Source of the DNA: Rhodoblastus sp963703385
GTDB taxonomy: Bacteria; Pseudomonadota; Alphaproteobacteria; Rhizobiales; Beijerinckiaceae
DNA: 64,000 bases
Reading direction: 5' to 3'
NCBI GenBank assembly: GCA_963703385.1
Contig: OY969816.1
Coordinates: forward strand, 2,232,001 to 2,296,000
In this document: in pieces, positions 35,536 through 45,116 of the stretch
How positions within the stretch are numbered: position 1 is the first letter of the stretch
How the letters are laid out: the number at the start of each line of letters is the position of its first letter
Made by a program: the position numbers and the translations under genes
The notes under the pieces: model-generated
The model's database searches: none
Seen by the model: only the letters and a program-made list of their open reading frames with translations
Told to the model about the DNA's origin: nothing

Positions 35536-36589
35536 CTTCGACATCGAAATTGACGGTAACACGCTCAACATTTTCGCCGAAGACAAAGAGATTGGTATGC
35601 CCGTGCGCCTCAAGCGTCGGTCGACCGGGTTCCGTTGGTACGTCCCATTCGCGTGGAAGTTCACGCACGCCACGCGAGGGGAATTCAAGGATTGCATCTT
35701 GTTGCTTGAAGAGCCTGGCATTCATTTGCACTACAGCGGGCAAAAAGATCTGCTCGACACCTTCGAGCGCCTCTCCAAGGACAACACGATTCTCTATACG
35801 ACACATCTCGCATCAATGGTTGACCTCGCCAATCCCGAACGCGTGCGGATTGTCGAGAACCGCAACCACCACCTCGGCATCACTCAAGGCGTCGTCAGTT
35901 CGTCGCGCGCGCCTATGGCCGTCATCGAGCGTTCGCTTGGCCTAACGGGGGCTCTGAGCGGAATGTTGGGCAATCGCCAAGTGCTGGTCGTCGAGGGCGG
36001 TAGCGACGCGCTGATTATGCAAAAGCTGTCCGGGCTTCTTTCTAAGAATGGAAAGGGACTATCCGATCATGTGTTCCTGTGGCCAGCACAGTCCGCCTCG
36101 AAAACGCCCATGTATGCTGCTTTCGCAATCGGTCAGAAGTGGGACGCTGGAGTGCTTCTGGATACCGATGCAGAAGGCAACGCCGCCAGGGAAAAAATCA
36201 AAACACAATATCTCGATAAGCTGGCCGAAGATCAGCAGAACCGCTTTCGCGTTCTCATGCTCGGCAAAGCCGCAGGCATCAAAAAGACCGACGCGGCGAT
36301 CGAGGACATTTTCATCGACGAGTTCTATCTGGAATGCGTCAACGCCGCCTTTGGCGTCGCAATCAGCATCGCTGACCTTCCGCAGGACGGATCGGACATG
36401 ATCACCAAACGCGTTGAGCACGTTCTAAAGGCCCGCTACGACCACAAAGCCCTCGATAAAGACCGGGTGCTTGTGCAAATGCTCCATAGGTTTGATCAAT
36501 GGGACAAAGTGGACGATTTGCCGGGCGACACCGCCGCCCGCGCGGCAGAGCTATTCGCTACGATCAATCGGACATTCGCGGGCGGTTAA
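35536..36589 (+). pseudogene. OLD-family nuclease, 3' part (ATPase end and Toprim domain)
   Basis: Continues the gene broken at 28776. It encodes the end of the ATPase (Walker B CILLLEEPGIHLHY and TTHLASM) and a Toprim nuclease domain with QVLVVEGGSDALIMQKL and GVLLDTDAEGNAAREK (the DxD of Toprim). The stop is at 36587-36589. After removal of the transposon and one duplication copy, the restored protein has 606 aa, a normal class of OLD size. As it stands neither half should be functional; a short in-frame start within this part could at most give a Toprim fragment. Confidence 0.87.
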
Positions 36590-36699
36590 CCTACGAGACG
36601 ACTGCATTCGGCCGAGTGCCCCATTCGGTGCAAAAATCAAGAATTTTGCACATTGCGAAAGGCAGATGCGGGCCTTCAAACTCCACGTAAACGCCTCTC

Positions 36700-37410
36700 C
36701 TACTCGGGGAGGACGCCGCTCGCCGCATCCGACACCCCCGGAGGATCGGGCCTCTGGCGGAGGCCTAGGGTCCGCGCCATTTCGTCAAATTTTTCAGAGT
36801 TGATCTTGACTACTAGTCGCTCCTCTGACTCCAGATAATTGTCCGTCAGCAATCCAATAGCTAGTAATATTAATCCTGTCAGTAGATAAAATCCTGACAG
36901 CCCCAAATATCCCTTCACAACACTTATAACAACAAATAATTGCAGTATGAGTCCGCTTTGATACAAGAAGTGAACGCTGTCAGCCAGTTCCATTCGCCTG
37001 GCATCATGCGGTGTATTGCTCATCACCATTCGGAACAGGTAGTCCGCCTGTGCAGAGCCAATTGGCCTATCGCCAGACGCCGGCATATATCGCTCTAAAA
37101 TGTCCCTACGCGCAGTATTAGTGAAAATTAAATCGCGGAGTTTGAGGATTTGCAGATATATAATTGCTCTATACAAAGAATACAATATTGCGCCGATCAG
37201 GTATGCTAACGCGACCAATGCGCCAAACATGGCGACTTCGCTTGGCGTTATCTGAGTTAAGTTTTGTGCAAGCCTCGCCGTTCCGTTAACATACCATTCC
37301 CCTCCCACTGTCGCAGCAAGGGCCGTTACCACTGGGCCCAGTCGACGTACCAAGTGTGAAGATGGAGCGTCCATGCCAGCATCAGCCCTATTGACGTCAC
37401 ACGTTAGCAT
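36700..37410 (-). CDS. Membrane protein of unknown function
   Basis: 236 aa; ATG 37374 (MDAPSSHL) is an alternative start. Four likely membrane segments: LGPVVTALAATVGGEWY region, MFGALVALAYLIGAILYSLY, LILQLFVVISVVKGYLGL and GFYLLTGLILLAIGLL, with a soluble loop between the second and third (about 95-150) containing TARRDILERYMPASGD. Base composition is AT-rich compared with core genes. It is convergent with the OLD 3' part, with a 110-nt gap. Not recognised. Confidence 0.55.
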   Translation of the reverse strand: MLTCDVNRADAGMDAPSSHLVRRLGPVVTALAATVGGEWYVNGTARLAQNLTQITPSEVAMFGALVALAYLIGAILYSLYRAIIYLQILKLRDLIFTNTARRDILERYMPASGDRPIGSAQADYLFRMVMSNTPHDARRMELADSVHFLYQSGLILQLFVVISVVKGYLGLSGFYLLTGLILLAIGLLTDNYLESEERLVVKINSEKFDEMARTLGLRQRPDPPGVSDAASGVLPE

Positions 37411-37461
37411 TCCATCAAATTTCTAACCAGACCGGGATTAGGTGCACATCTTAAGATTTTC

Positions 37462-37681
37462 GAGCGAATTCCAACCCGCTGAAATCACGCCGTATTTTCC
37501 GTGCAAAAATCATGTGCGAAAGCGCCCGCGCCTCCGATGGGCGGGGATTAATGCCCAGCCCGCGCATGAGGGGCTTGCAGCGCCGCGGCGAGGGGCAGGA
37601 ACAAGGTTTTCGGCCGCCCGCTCAGCCGGAAGTCCAAGATCGCGGCGCTCCGCCGATCCCGTGTTTCAATTGCTGCTCCAG
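37462..37681 (+). repeat. Direct repeat derived from the exonuclease gene 3' end (displaced copy)
   Basis: About 220 bp near-identical to 40021-40239: both start GAGCGAATTC, share GCAGGAACAAGGTTTTCGGC and end GCTGCTCCAG. This copy contains the last ~18 codons of the exonuclease gene (HGIGGAPRSWTSG) with no gene attached upstream, so it is the duplicated fragment. Sequence differences of several percent suggest it is not very recent. Confidence 0.85.
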
Positions 37682-37866
37682 GTGTTTCCGGCGATTCTCA
37701 CCCAGGTTGTCGGACTGTTCTCCGCCTGATTGTCGCGCGCCACATTTAGCGCGAAAACCTTGTGAGACGCGCACTGAGCTTGATCGTCGCGCATTGGCGC
37801 ATTTTTGTTGGGACTTCAAGCGGGCGGGCTTGTGGATTCATGCCGGCGTCGAAACACACCCGGGTC

Positions 37867-39749
37867 CTACGTTGGGCCTGCCGGTCCGCTGCTCGCCGCA
37901 GCCAAACTCGCGGACATGCGATCGATTTCGGACTCAAGCGCCTCATTACGTCGCCGCAGCGCCTCATGGTCGAGCTTGGTCCAGACATCGCCTGCCAGCG
38001 CCGCGAGTTGGGCAAGCGTAGCGCGCTCATCTTCGTTGAGGTTGGCGCCCGCGGCATGAGGTCCATAGAGGGCGATTGCGTAGCATTCGAAGCGATTTGC
38101 GACCGGAACCCCGAAAACCGGCCGCGCGAGCCCGTCGGGAAGGCCGTTGCGTTGCGCGACATCGGCCCCGACGTCAAACGGGAGCAACGCATTCAAGCTC
38201 TGCAGCATTCGATCGTCCGGCTCCAGCGTCCTGGCGCGCTGCCCATCCCAGCCGCCGGCCCAGGCGCTGCGGCGAAAGATCGCGCCGTCCTTGCGGAAAA
38301 TGCTGGCGGACGCCAGTGCAAGCGTCTCGCAGACCTCGCTCACCAGTTGAGCTTCGATCGCGGCGAAATCCTGCGCCTGCAGGATCAGACTGCCGATATC
38401 CTGACCTGCTCGGGCGACGGCTCGATTGAAAAAGCGGTCAGCGTGGTGGGTCGCGAGTTCATGCAGGCGCGATATGGCATATACCACGAAAATGGCGACC
38501 ATCAGCCACATCCAACCTGGGAGCGGCAAGTTCTCCCGGAAGTCTTCACTGATATGCTGAAATTGTTCATGCAAAAATAGCGCTGGCGCGCTCAGCAGAA
38601 GGCCGAGGATCGTCACACGACGCAGCGGGATGGCCACACTGACAACCAGCGGCCGTCGCACCGCCTCGAATACGAACAGGCACAGGACGCCATTTACGAG
38701 GCGGATCAAATCCCAAAATTCCTCCGCCGGCGATGCTGTCCCCCAAATGTCGGCGAGGAGTGTTGTCTGTTGTGCGATATCGGCGAGGGTCAAAGAGGGC
38801 AGCCCAATGAGACAGCCCCAGATCACCCAGCGAAGGCGTTGATAATCCGAAGGCGACTGCTCGCGGCGTCGCGCCAGAAGGATGGCCAACGCACATGCGG
38901 CTACGGCGAATCCACTCATGATTCCCGCCCGCGTCACCGCCTCGGTCGGTGCGCCAAAGACATTGGCGTCGGCGAGGGCAAGAAAATCGCCAACACGATG
39001 GCGACCGCGGGCAAGGCCCTTTCGATCGGTCGCCAGCGCGGCGCGCTTTTGTTTTGGGGCGCCCGCAAGGCGAACAGCAAGAAGCCGGCCATGCCGGCCC
39101 CCTGCGCTATGGCGCCGGCGAAGTGCTGCGCCAGCAAGGCGGCCGGCGCGGTTTGCAGCCAGGCGTAATATTGGTAAGACTGCCCGGGATTGAACCAGAT
39201 GACATAGAGGAAAAAACCCCAGGTCATCCTCCCCGGCCGCGTCCAGACGAGCCACGCGGCAGCCAGAATGACAAAAATAGCAGCGATCTGATCGAGCGGC
39301 AGGACTGCCGTCACCCACCACGTGAAGGGCCTCGTCTTGGCGATAATCTCGATTTGACGCGCCGGCTTGTCCTCGGTCGCCATGATCGGAAGATCGGCGC
39401 TTCGGCGATCCTCGACAAGCTGCAATCCTCCAAAGGTCGCCAGAGCGGCGGCGCATCGGCGCGTGTTAACCGGAATGCAGCGCATTTGCGTCAAGTCGAG
39501 GCGATCCCCCCGACGCAGGCCCGCCTGCCAGGCCGGCGACGCCGTTTCATCAGGGAACGGCCCTCGCACATCGGTGACAACGCCGTCGCCATTGGCGGTG
39601 AAGCCAAATGAACCAAGAGGATGCACAAGTCGATAAAGATCTGGAACGACCATCGCGAGCGCCCAGATCGTCAACGCGACGAGTAGAATACGGCCTCTGG
39701 CACGCCAAAACCGCTTTATGTCATTGAAAACTCTTTGCGTCCGGCGCAT
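37867..39749 (-). pseudogene. PDZ-like / multi-TM / GAF-like sensor protein with a frameshift
   Basis: N-terminal part (39749 to about 38975): a membrane segment (ILLVALTIWALAMVVPDLY), an extracytoplasmic PDZ-like domain (SPAWQAGLRRGDRLDL) and three or four TM helices. Near 38970 the protein-like reading changes frame and continues (ANVFGAPTEAVTRAGIMSGF) with more TM helices, then a soluble GAF-like region (about ASASIFRKDGAIFRRSAWAG) and a C-terminal coiled coil (LRRRNEALESEIDRMSASLA). There is no kinase or cyclase domain. The combined length is about 627 aa. The single shift means either a pseudogene or a sequence error. It lies between the two exonuclease-derived direct repeats. Confidence 0.65.
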
Positions 39750-40179
39750 GCGACCTCCGGCATCGTTACGCTAGGGCAGACTAAACTTGATCGCAAAAAC
39801 GCGTCGGCGACGCCGACGAGGCTCACTTGGCTTGGAGGTCCCATGAAGCCGACCATTCGCCACTCCGGGCAACTTTCGCCAACAACTAACTGGCCTGCTG
39901 CCGGTTCCATCAAACAACTTTTCTGGTTGTCCACGAAACCGGCGGTGGTTCAAGCTGGTGAAGGTTCGCAATGAGCCGATATGGTTCTCTAATGGGTCAA
40001 GGGCCGGCGGCTCAGGTTTGAGCGAATTCTAACCCGCTGAAATCAAGCCGTATTTTTCGTGCAAAAATCACGTGCGAAAGCCCCCGCGCCTCCGATGCCC
40101 GGCGATTATTTGCCGGCCTGCGCATAAAGGGCTTGCAGCGCCATGGGGAGCGGCAGGAACAAGGTTTTCGGCCGCCCGC
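39750..40179. other. Gene-free stretch containing the second direct repeat
   Basis: No convincing gene on either strand. Short open frames at 39735-39974 lack an RBS and recognisable features. The right half (40021-40179) is the downstream region of the exonuclease gene and part of the direct repeat. Confidence 0.5.
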
Positions 40180-40239
40180 TCAGCCGGAAGTCCAAGATCG
40201 CGGCGCTTCGCCGATCCCGTGTTTCAACTGCTGCTCCAG
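40021..40239 (+). repeat. Direct repeat, copy contiguous with the exonuclease gene
   Basis: Matches 37462-37681. It spans the last ~20 codons of the exonuclease gene (minus strand, stop at 40180) and ~160 bp downstream of it. Confidence 0.85.
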
Positions 40240-40845
40240 CAGGATCAGCGCGTCGGCCGTCATGTCGGCGTCGAGCAGTGCGCCGTGCTTTTCGTCGCGC
40301 GCCAGCGTGTCGAGCGCCAGCCGGTCGCACATCGACGTCAGCGACTTCCCGGCGCCGGGATAAAGCTGGGCGAAAAGTCTTTGCGTGCAGATGTAGCGGG
40401 CCTCGTCATAGGCGCTTTCGCCCCATTGAATATTTTTCGCGCGCGCAAATTCGTAATCGAGGAAATCGCGCTCGTTCTTGTAGGCATGGGCGACAATCGG
40501 CGCCGCGCCGATGAAATCCCGCACACGCTCCAAAATCGTCGCAAAGCGCGGCGCGCCCTTGAGATCGCCCGGACGAATCTGGTGGATCTTGATCGCCGCC
40601 GGATCGATCGGTCCGTCCGGATTGACCAGGCTGCGCCAGCTCTCGCCCTTTTTCCATCCCGCGCCATCGCGCAGAATTTCAACAAGGCCGAGTTCGATGA
40701 CAATGCCCGGCGGCTTCCAGGCGAACGGCTGTTTGTGGATGAATTCGGCGCTCGGCGCGCGCTTGCCGGTCGTCTCCGCGTCGAAGGCGACGAACCGGTC
40801 GAAGGAATCCAAAAAATCCGGGTTGAACATTTGTCTTTTCCCCAA
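40180..40845 (-). CDS. 3'-5' exonuclease, DnaQ-like (DEDDh family)
   Basis: 221 aa. Exo I is RFVAFDAETTGK (Asp and Glu), Exo II lies near IVAHAYKNERDFLDYEF, and Exo III contains LARDEKHGALLDADMTADAL (His and Asp), so the DEDDh set is complete. Length and layout match alphaproteobacterial DNA polymerase III epsilon-like proteins, though the usual SLDALCRR motif appears as KSLTSMCDRLALD. It may be the proofreading subunit or a paralogue. Its 3' end is duplicated at 37462-37681. Confidence 0.8.
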   Translation of the reverse strand: MGKRQMFNPDFLDSFDRFVAFDAETTGKRAPSAEFIHKQPFAWKPPGIVIELGLVEILRDGAGWKKGESWRSLVNPDGPIDPAAIKIHQIRPGDLKGAPRFATILERVRDFIGAAPIVAHAYKNERDFLDYEFARAKNIQWGESAYDEARYICTQRLFAQLYPGAGKSLTSMCDRLALDTLARDEKHGALLDADMTADALILLEQQLKHGIGEAPRSWTSG

Positions 40846-40942
40846 GGGCGATCTTCATACGCCTTCCGCCCGCCGGGGTCACGGCCAGGATTTAGAATTG
40901 CCGGGGCAGGACCAGGCGGGCGCAAAGGCGCCGCCGGCATCC

Positions 40943-41431
40943 TCAGCCCTTCCAGTGCAGCGCGGTGATCAGGGTGAAAATGCGCCGCGTGGTGTCGAAA
41001 TCGCAGTCGATTTTTCCGCGCAGGCGTTCGACCAAAAGTTGCGCGCCCTCGTTGTGCAGGCCGCGCCGGCCCATGTCGATGGCCTCGATCTGGGCGGGGC
41101 TGGCGGTGCGGATCGCCGCGTAATAGCTCTCGCAGATCATGAAATAATCCTTGAGGATGCGGCGGAACGGCGTCAGCGACAGGATGTGGACGACGATCGG
41201 CTCGCCCGCCTCGTCCTTGATGTTCAGCGCCAGTTTCGACTCGTGCAGCCCGATATGAAGCTGATAGGGCCCGCCGGCATGGTTGGGCAGGGCAAAGGAA
41301 TTTTCCTCGACCAGATCATAGATGGCGATCGCCCGCTCGTGCTCCTGATCGGAATTGCCGCGGCCGATCGAGGCGTCGTCGAGCGTGACGCTGACCAGCC
41401 GGTTGTGGCTCTGGCTCTCCCGGCGATGCAT
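40943..41431 (-). CDS. UPF0262 family protein
   Basis: 162 aa, full family length. Conserved stretches: VSVTLDDASIGRGNSDQEHE, PYQLHIGLHESKLALNI and LTPFRRILKDYFMICESYY. It follows hisD by 3 nt on the same strand, the order common in Hyphomicrobiales (DUF2948-hisD-UPF0262). Function unknown; location is cytoplasmic. Confidence 0.92.
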   Translation of the reverse strand: MHRRESQSHNRLVSVTLDDASIGRGNSDQEHERAIAIYDLVEENSFALPNHAGGPYQLHIGLHESKLALNIKDEAGEPIVVHILSLTPFRRILKDYFMICESYYAAIRTASPAQIEAIDMGRRGLHNEGAQLLVERLRGKIDCDFDTTRRIFTLITALHWKG

Positions 41432-41434
41432 GGC

Positions 41435-42742
41435 CTATCCCTGATCGGCGTCGGATTCGAGCCGCAAGGCCACGGAAAGCGCATGGGCGTCCAGCCCTTC
41501 GGACCTTCCCAGCACCACCGCCGCCGGCCCGATCACCCGCAGGCTCTGCGGCGAACATTTGAGCAGCGAGGTGCGCTTCATGAAGTCCAGCACATTGAGG
41601 CCCGAGGAAAAGCGCGCCGACCGCGCCGTGGGCAGGACGTGGTTGGAGCCGCCGACATAGTCGCCGATCGCCTCGGGCGTAAAAGCGCCGATGAAGACCG
41701 CCCCGGCGTTGCGCACGCCCGCCGCCAGCTCTTCCGCGTTGGCGGCCATGATTTCGAGATGTTCGGCGGCGATGCGGTCTGCGAGCGGCAGGGCCTGTTC
41801 GAGTTTTTCCACGACGATGGTCGCGCCGAGCTCGTTCCAGCTCTTTTCGGCGATGGCGCGGCGCGGCAGGGTTTTCAGGCGCTCGGCGACCGCCGCCTCC
41901 ACGGCGTCGGCCAGGGCCCTGTCGTCGGTGATGAGGATGCTCTGCGCCGCGGTGTCGTGCTCGGCCTGGGCCAGCAGGTCGATGGCGATCCAGTCGGCCC
42001 GCGCAGTTTTATCCGCGAGGATCAGCACTTCCGAGGGGCCGGCGATCATGTCGATGCCGCATTGGCCGAAGATGCGGCGCTTGGCGGCCGCGACATAAGC
42101 ATTGCCCGGCCCGACGATCTTGGCGACCGGCTCGATGGTTTCCGTGCCATAGGCCAAGGCCGCCACGGCCTGCGCGCCGCCGACGCGAAAAATTTCGTCC
42201 ACCCCGGCGATCCGGGCGGCCGCCAGCACCAGCGGCGGCATTTTACCGTCGGGGGCGGGCGCGACCATGACCAGGCGCTCGACCCCCGCGACCTTGGCGG
42301 GAACGGCGTTCATCAGCACCGACGACGGATAGGCCGCCGTGCCGCCGGGCACATAGAGGCCGGCGGACTCGACCGCCGTCCAGCGCCAGCCCAGCTCCAC
42401 CCCGGCGTCGTCGGTGAAGCGCAGGTCGCTCGGGCGCTGCCTTTCGTGGAAGGCGACGATGCGATCGCGCGCCAGCTCCAGCGCGGCGATCTGCTCGTTG
42501 GAACAGGCGGCGGTCGCGGCGTCGATTTCTTCGCGCGAGACCCGCAAGGTTTCGGGAGTGAGCTCGATGCGGTCGAAACGGCGCGAAAAATCGATCAAGG
42601 CCGCGTCGCCGCGCGCGACCACATCCGCGATAATGTCGCGGACGACATGATCGACCTCTTCCGCCGTCTCCCGCTTCATGTGCAGAAGCTGCTCGAATCT
42701 CTCGTGAAAATCGGCGGCGGCGGCGTCGAGCCGGAACGGCAT
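41435..42742 (-). CDS. hisD: Histidinol dehydrogenase
   Basis: 435 aa, the normal HisD length. It carries out the last two steps of histidine synthesis (histidinol to histidine, NAD+, Zn2+). Seen: AGLYVPGGTAAYPSSVLMNA, KIVGPGNAYVAAAKR, DMIAGPSEVLILAD and LLAQAEHDTAAQSILIT, with the catalytic region GGSNHVLPT. Middle gene of the DUF2948-hisD-UPF0262 operon. Confidence 0.96.
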   Translation of the reverse strand: MPFRLDAAAADFHERFEQLLHMKRETAEEVDHVVRDIIADVVARGDAALIDFSRRFDRIELTPETLRVSREEIDAATAACSNEQIAALELARDRIVAFHERQRPSDLRFTDDAGVELGWRWTAVESAGLYVPGGTAAYPSSVLMNAVPAKVAGVERLVMVAPAPDGKMPPLVLAAARIAGVDEIFRVGGAQAVAALAYGTETIEPVAKIVGPGNAYVAAAKRRIFGQCGIDMIAGPSEVLILADKTARADWIAIDLLAQAEHDTAAQSILITDDRALADAVEAAVAERLKTLPRRAIAEKSWNELGATIVVEKLEQALPLADRIAAEHLEIMAANAEELAAGVRNAGAVFIGAFTPEAIGDYVGGSNHVLPTARSARFSSGLNVLDFMKRTSLLKCSPQSLRVIGPAAVVLGRSEGLDAHALSVALRLESDADQG

Positions 42743-42814
42743 TCGCGAACTCCCTCGGACAGGCCAGCGGTTTGGAAGGCGCGCGGGTTTTTGTCAAGCG
42801 CCGGAGGGGACCCC

Positions 42815-43273
42815 TTACCCGCCGTGGCCGGGCGCGTGGCGGACCCGCCAGTGGGGCCCAAGATCGGCCATGCGGGCTTCGAGGCATTCGACATCGAGCC
42901 TGACGACGCAGCCGCCGGAAAAGACCAGCCGCGCCTCGCCCGCAGGCGGCTCGCCGGGGACGAATTCGATATGCAGCAGGGACAGGAGATCGTCCGGCCG
43001 GTCCTGACGGAAGCCGCGCAAAAAAACCTTGCGCACGTTCTCGAAATGCAGCCCGGCGAGCGTCCGTTGCGGCGCGCCGCCGACCGAGTTCAGCCAGTCG
43101 AACCGCTTGAGCAGCAGGATGAAGCGCCGCTCGCGCGGCTGATAGACCATGTCGCCGACCCGCAGAATCGCGTCCTGCAGATGGGCGGACAAAACGGCGA
43201 GATCCTCCGCGTCGCAGGCCATCAGCCTCAGATCGCGTCCCGCCGGCGGTTGGTCATCGCGGCTTTGGCTCAT
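42815..43273 (-). CDS. DUF2948 family protein
   Basis: 152 aa. Conserved DUF2948 features: LRLMACDAEDLAVLSAHLQD, RRFILLLKRFDWL and VRLDVECLEARMADLGPHW. It lies 72 nt upstream of hisD in the same direction, the usual neighbourhood of this family. Function unknown. It begins 18 nt after the end of the lytic transglycosylase reading frame. Confidence 0.9.
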   Translation of the reverse strand: MSQSRDDQPPAGRDLRLMACDAEDLAVLSAHLQDAILRVGDMVYQPRERRFILLLKRFDWLNSVGGAPQRTLAGLHFENVRKVFLRGFRQDRPDDLLSLLHIEFVPGEPPAGEARLVFSGGCVVRLDVECLEARMADLGPHWRVRHAPGHGG

Positions 43274-43291
43274 GGTCCGCTCGCGGCCAGG

Positions 43292-44228
43292 TCAGCGCTC
43301 CGCGCCGCCGAACATCGCCTCGAAAACATTGGCCGGCGGCGGCGGAGGCGGAGGCGGCGAGGCGGCGGCGAGGGTCTGGGCCGGCTGCGCCGGCGGCGAA
43401 TTGGCGTCGCGCATCGCGTCGAGCATGTGCTTGGACTTCGCCGTGTTGTAATAGCCCGCGGCGTAGAGCCGCACGGCGCGGTCCATGTCGCCGTCGGCAA
43501 GCGCCCAGGCGTTGGCGAGATAGGGCGTGGCGTAGGCGAGGTTGGTTTCGGGGTTGAGCAGGCCCTTGGCCGAGCCGTGATAACCCATGGAGCGGGCGGT
43601 CGCCGGGGTGATCTGCATCAGCCCGTAATAGCGATGCCGGCCGACGAGCCGGGGGCAATATTTGCTCTCGCGCATGATGATGCGATGGACCAGGGCGAGT
43701 GGAACGCCGTTTTTCTCGGCATATTTGCGGGTCATATCGGCAAGGCCCGCCTTCTTGGCGAGTTCGAAGCCCGGGACGTCCCGCTCGGCGGGACGGGGAT
43801 CGTAATTGGCCATAGGGACGTCGTAAGGCCCTTCCGCCGGCGCGGGCGCCGCGGCTTGGCCACGCGCGGCGGCTTGGCCACGCGCGGCGGCTTGGGCGGG
43901 CACGACCGGCGGAGGCGCGGGCTGGCCTGGAACCACCAAACCTCCATAAGGCGAAAACTCGCGGGCGGGGGTCGGCGCATAGGCCGAGACCGAGGTCGAG
44001 GTCGAAATCTTGGAGCGCCACCTGGCGATAGACGCCCTGCGGCGTCACGGCGCCGGCCGGCGCCGCCTGAGCGGCCTCGGGATCGGCCGGCATGGACAGC
44101 CCGTCGTCAAGCGACATCGGGCGCTCCGGCGGCAGCGGCGGATGTTGCGGCGGCGCTGCGCGCGCCGGCGCCGCCCCGGCGAGGGCGAAGGCGGCAAACA
44201 GGGTCAGGCGCTTCCGGCGTGGCGTCAT
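43292..44228 (-). pseudogene. Lytic transglycosylase (SLT domain) with an apparent frameshift
   Basis: ATG 44228 starts a signal peptide (TPRRKRLTLFAAFALAGAAP ending ARAA). Around 44010-44040 the plausible coding frame changes: downstream, SKISTSTSVSAYAPTPAREF leads into a Pro/Ala-rich linker and the SLT domain. Catalytic and structural motifs are complete there: HRIIMRESKYCPRLVG (catalytic Glu), YYGLMQITPATARSMGY and NPETNLAYATPYLANAW. A GTG at 43939 opens the SLT-encoding frame but lacks a signal peptide. It is either inactivated by one indel or affected by sequence error; the intact catalytic domain favours the latter or a recent event. Confidence 0.72.
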
Positions 44229-44296
44229 GCCATGGTTCTGCCGCGAAATTGCGGCGAGGGCAAGGCAAATCACTTTTGCGTGACCGCCGCCACGCC

Positions 44297-45067
44297 TCAG
44301 CGCTGCGCGATGAAGAACAGCCGGGGATAAAGCAGCAGGACCTTGCCGTCGTCCTGGGGCGTATAGGCCATTTCCAGTTCGCGGCGATAATGGGCGAGAA
44401 AGGCGGTCTGTTCGTCCGCGTCCAGCTTTTCCAGAAAGGGCCGCAGGGCCGAGCCGGAGAACCAGTCGACGATGGCCTGCGCGCCGTCGAGCGGATGGAC
44501 ATAGGTGGTCTGCCACAGGTCCACCATGCGCGAGAGCGGCGCGAGCCAGGCGTAATAATCGTCGAGCGAGCCGATGGCCGCGCGCGATTTGGCGACGGGC
44601 GCGAGTTTCTCGGTCCAGGGACCGTCCACGGCGACCATGCGCATCAAGGCGTGGGCGGCGTCCTGAAGGACGTTGGGCATCTGCACCGCGAGCACCCCGC
44701 CCGGATTGAGCCAGGACAGGAGCTTCGGGATGAAAAGATGATGGTCCGGCGCGAAATGCAGCGCGGCATTGGCGAAGACGAGATCGACCGGCTCGTCCGG
44801 CGCCCATTCGCGGAAATCCTGATGGAGAAAGCGCGCATAGGGCGCGCGCTCGCAAGCCGCCGCCAGCATGGCGTCGGACGTGTCGATGCCGACAATTTCG
44901 GCGCCGAGGAAATAATTGGCGAGGAGCGCCGCGCTATTGCCCGGACCGCAGCCGAGATCGACGATCCTGCGCGGCGCCAGCGGTGGAATCCGCGCGATCA
45001 GGTCGCGCGCCGCCTGGCCCCGCTCGGCCTCGAATTTGAGATAGAGTTCGCAGTTCCAGTCGGACAT
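44297..45067 (-). CDS. tam: Trans-aconitate 2-methyltransferase
   Basis: 256 aa from ATG 45067 (MSDWNCELYLKFEAER), with AGAGGA ~9 nt upstream; a start three codons earlier (45076) abuts that RBS and is less likely. SAM-binding motif RRIVDLGCGPGNSAALL, then VDLVFANAALHF and GVLAVQMPN. Tam methylates trans-aconitate formed from cis-aconitate. The upstream 50 nt (45068-45116) is AT-rich and must contain the promoter. Confidence 0.88.
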   Translation of the reverse strand: MSDWNCELYLKFEAERGQAARDLIARIPPLAPRRIVDLGCGPGNSAALLANYFLGAEIVGIDTSDAMLAAACERAPYARFLHQDFREWAPDEPVDLVFANAALHFAPDHHLFIPKLLSWLNPGGVLAVQMPNVLQDAAHALMRMVAVDGPWTEKLAPVAKSRAAIGSLDDYYAWLAPLSRMVDLWQTTYVHPLDGAQAIVDWFSGSALRPFLEKLDADEQTAFLAHYRRELEMAYTPQDDGKVLLLYPRLFFIAQR

Positions 45068-45116
45068 GCGCTTCATCCTCTCAGAGGATGGAATATTAGT
45101 CTAGCAAAATAGTCAA

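Noticed and set aside
39735..39974. Small plus-strand open frame (79 codons) between the sensor gene and the second direct repeat
   Set aside because: No RBS, no recognisable features, overlaps the start of the sensor gene, and open frames exist on both strands here.
40511..45112. 1533-codon plus-strand open frame
   Set aside because: It runs antisense through hisD, DUF2948, the transglycosylase and tam genes; it shows no domains and only GC-driven openness.
45068..45116. AT-rich segment upstream of tam with TTGACT and TAATAT
   Set aside because: The spacing between the hexamers is only 12 nt, so a standard sigma-70 promoter cannot be claimed, although some promoter must lie here.
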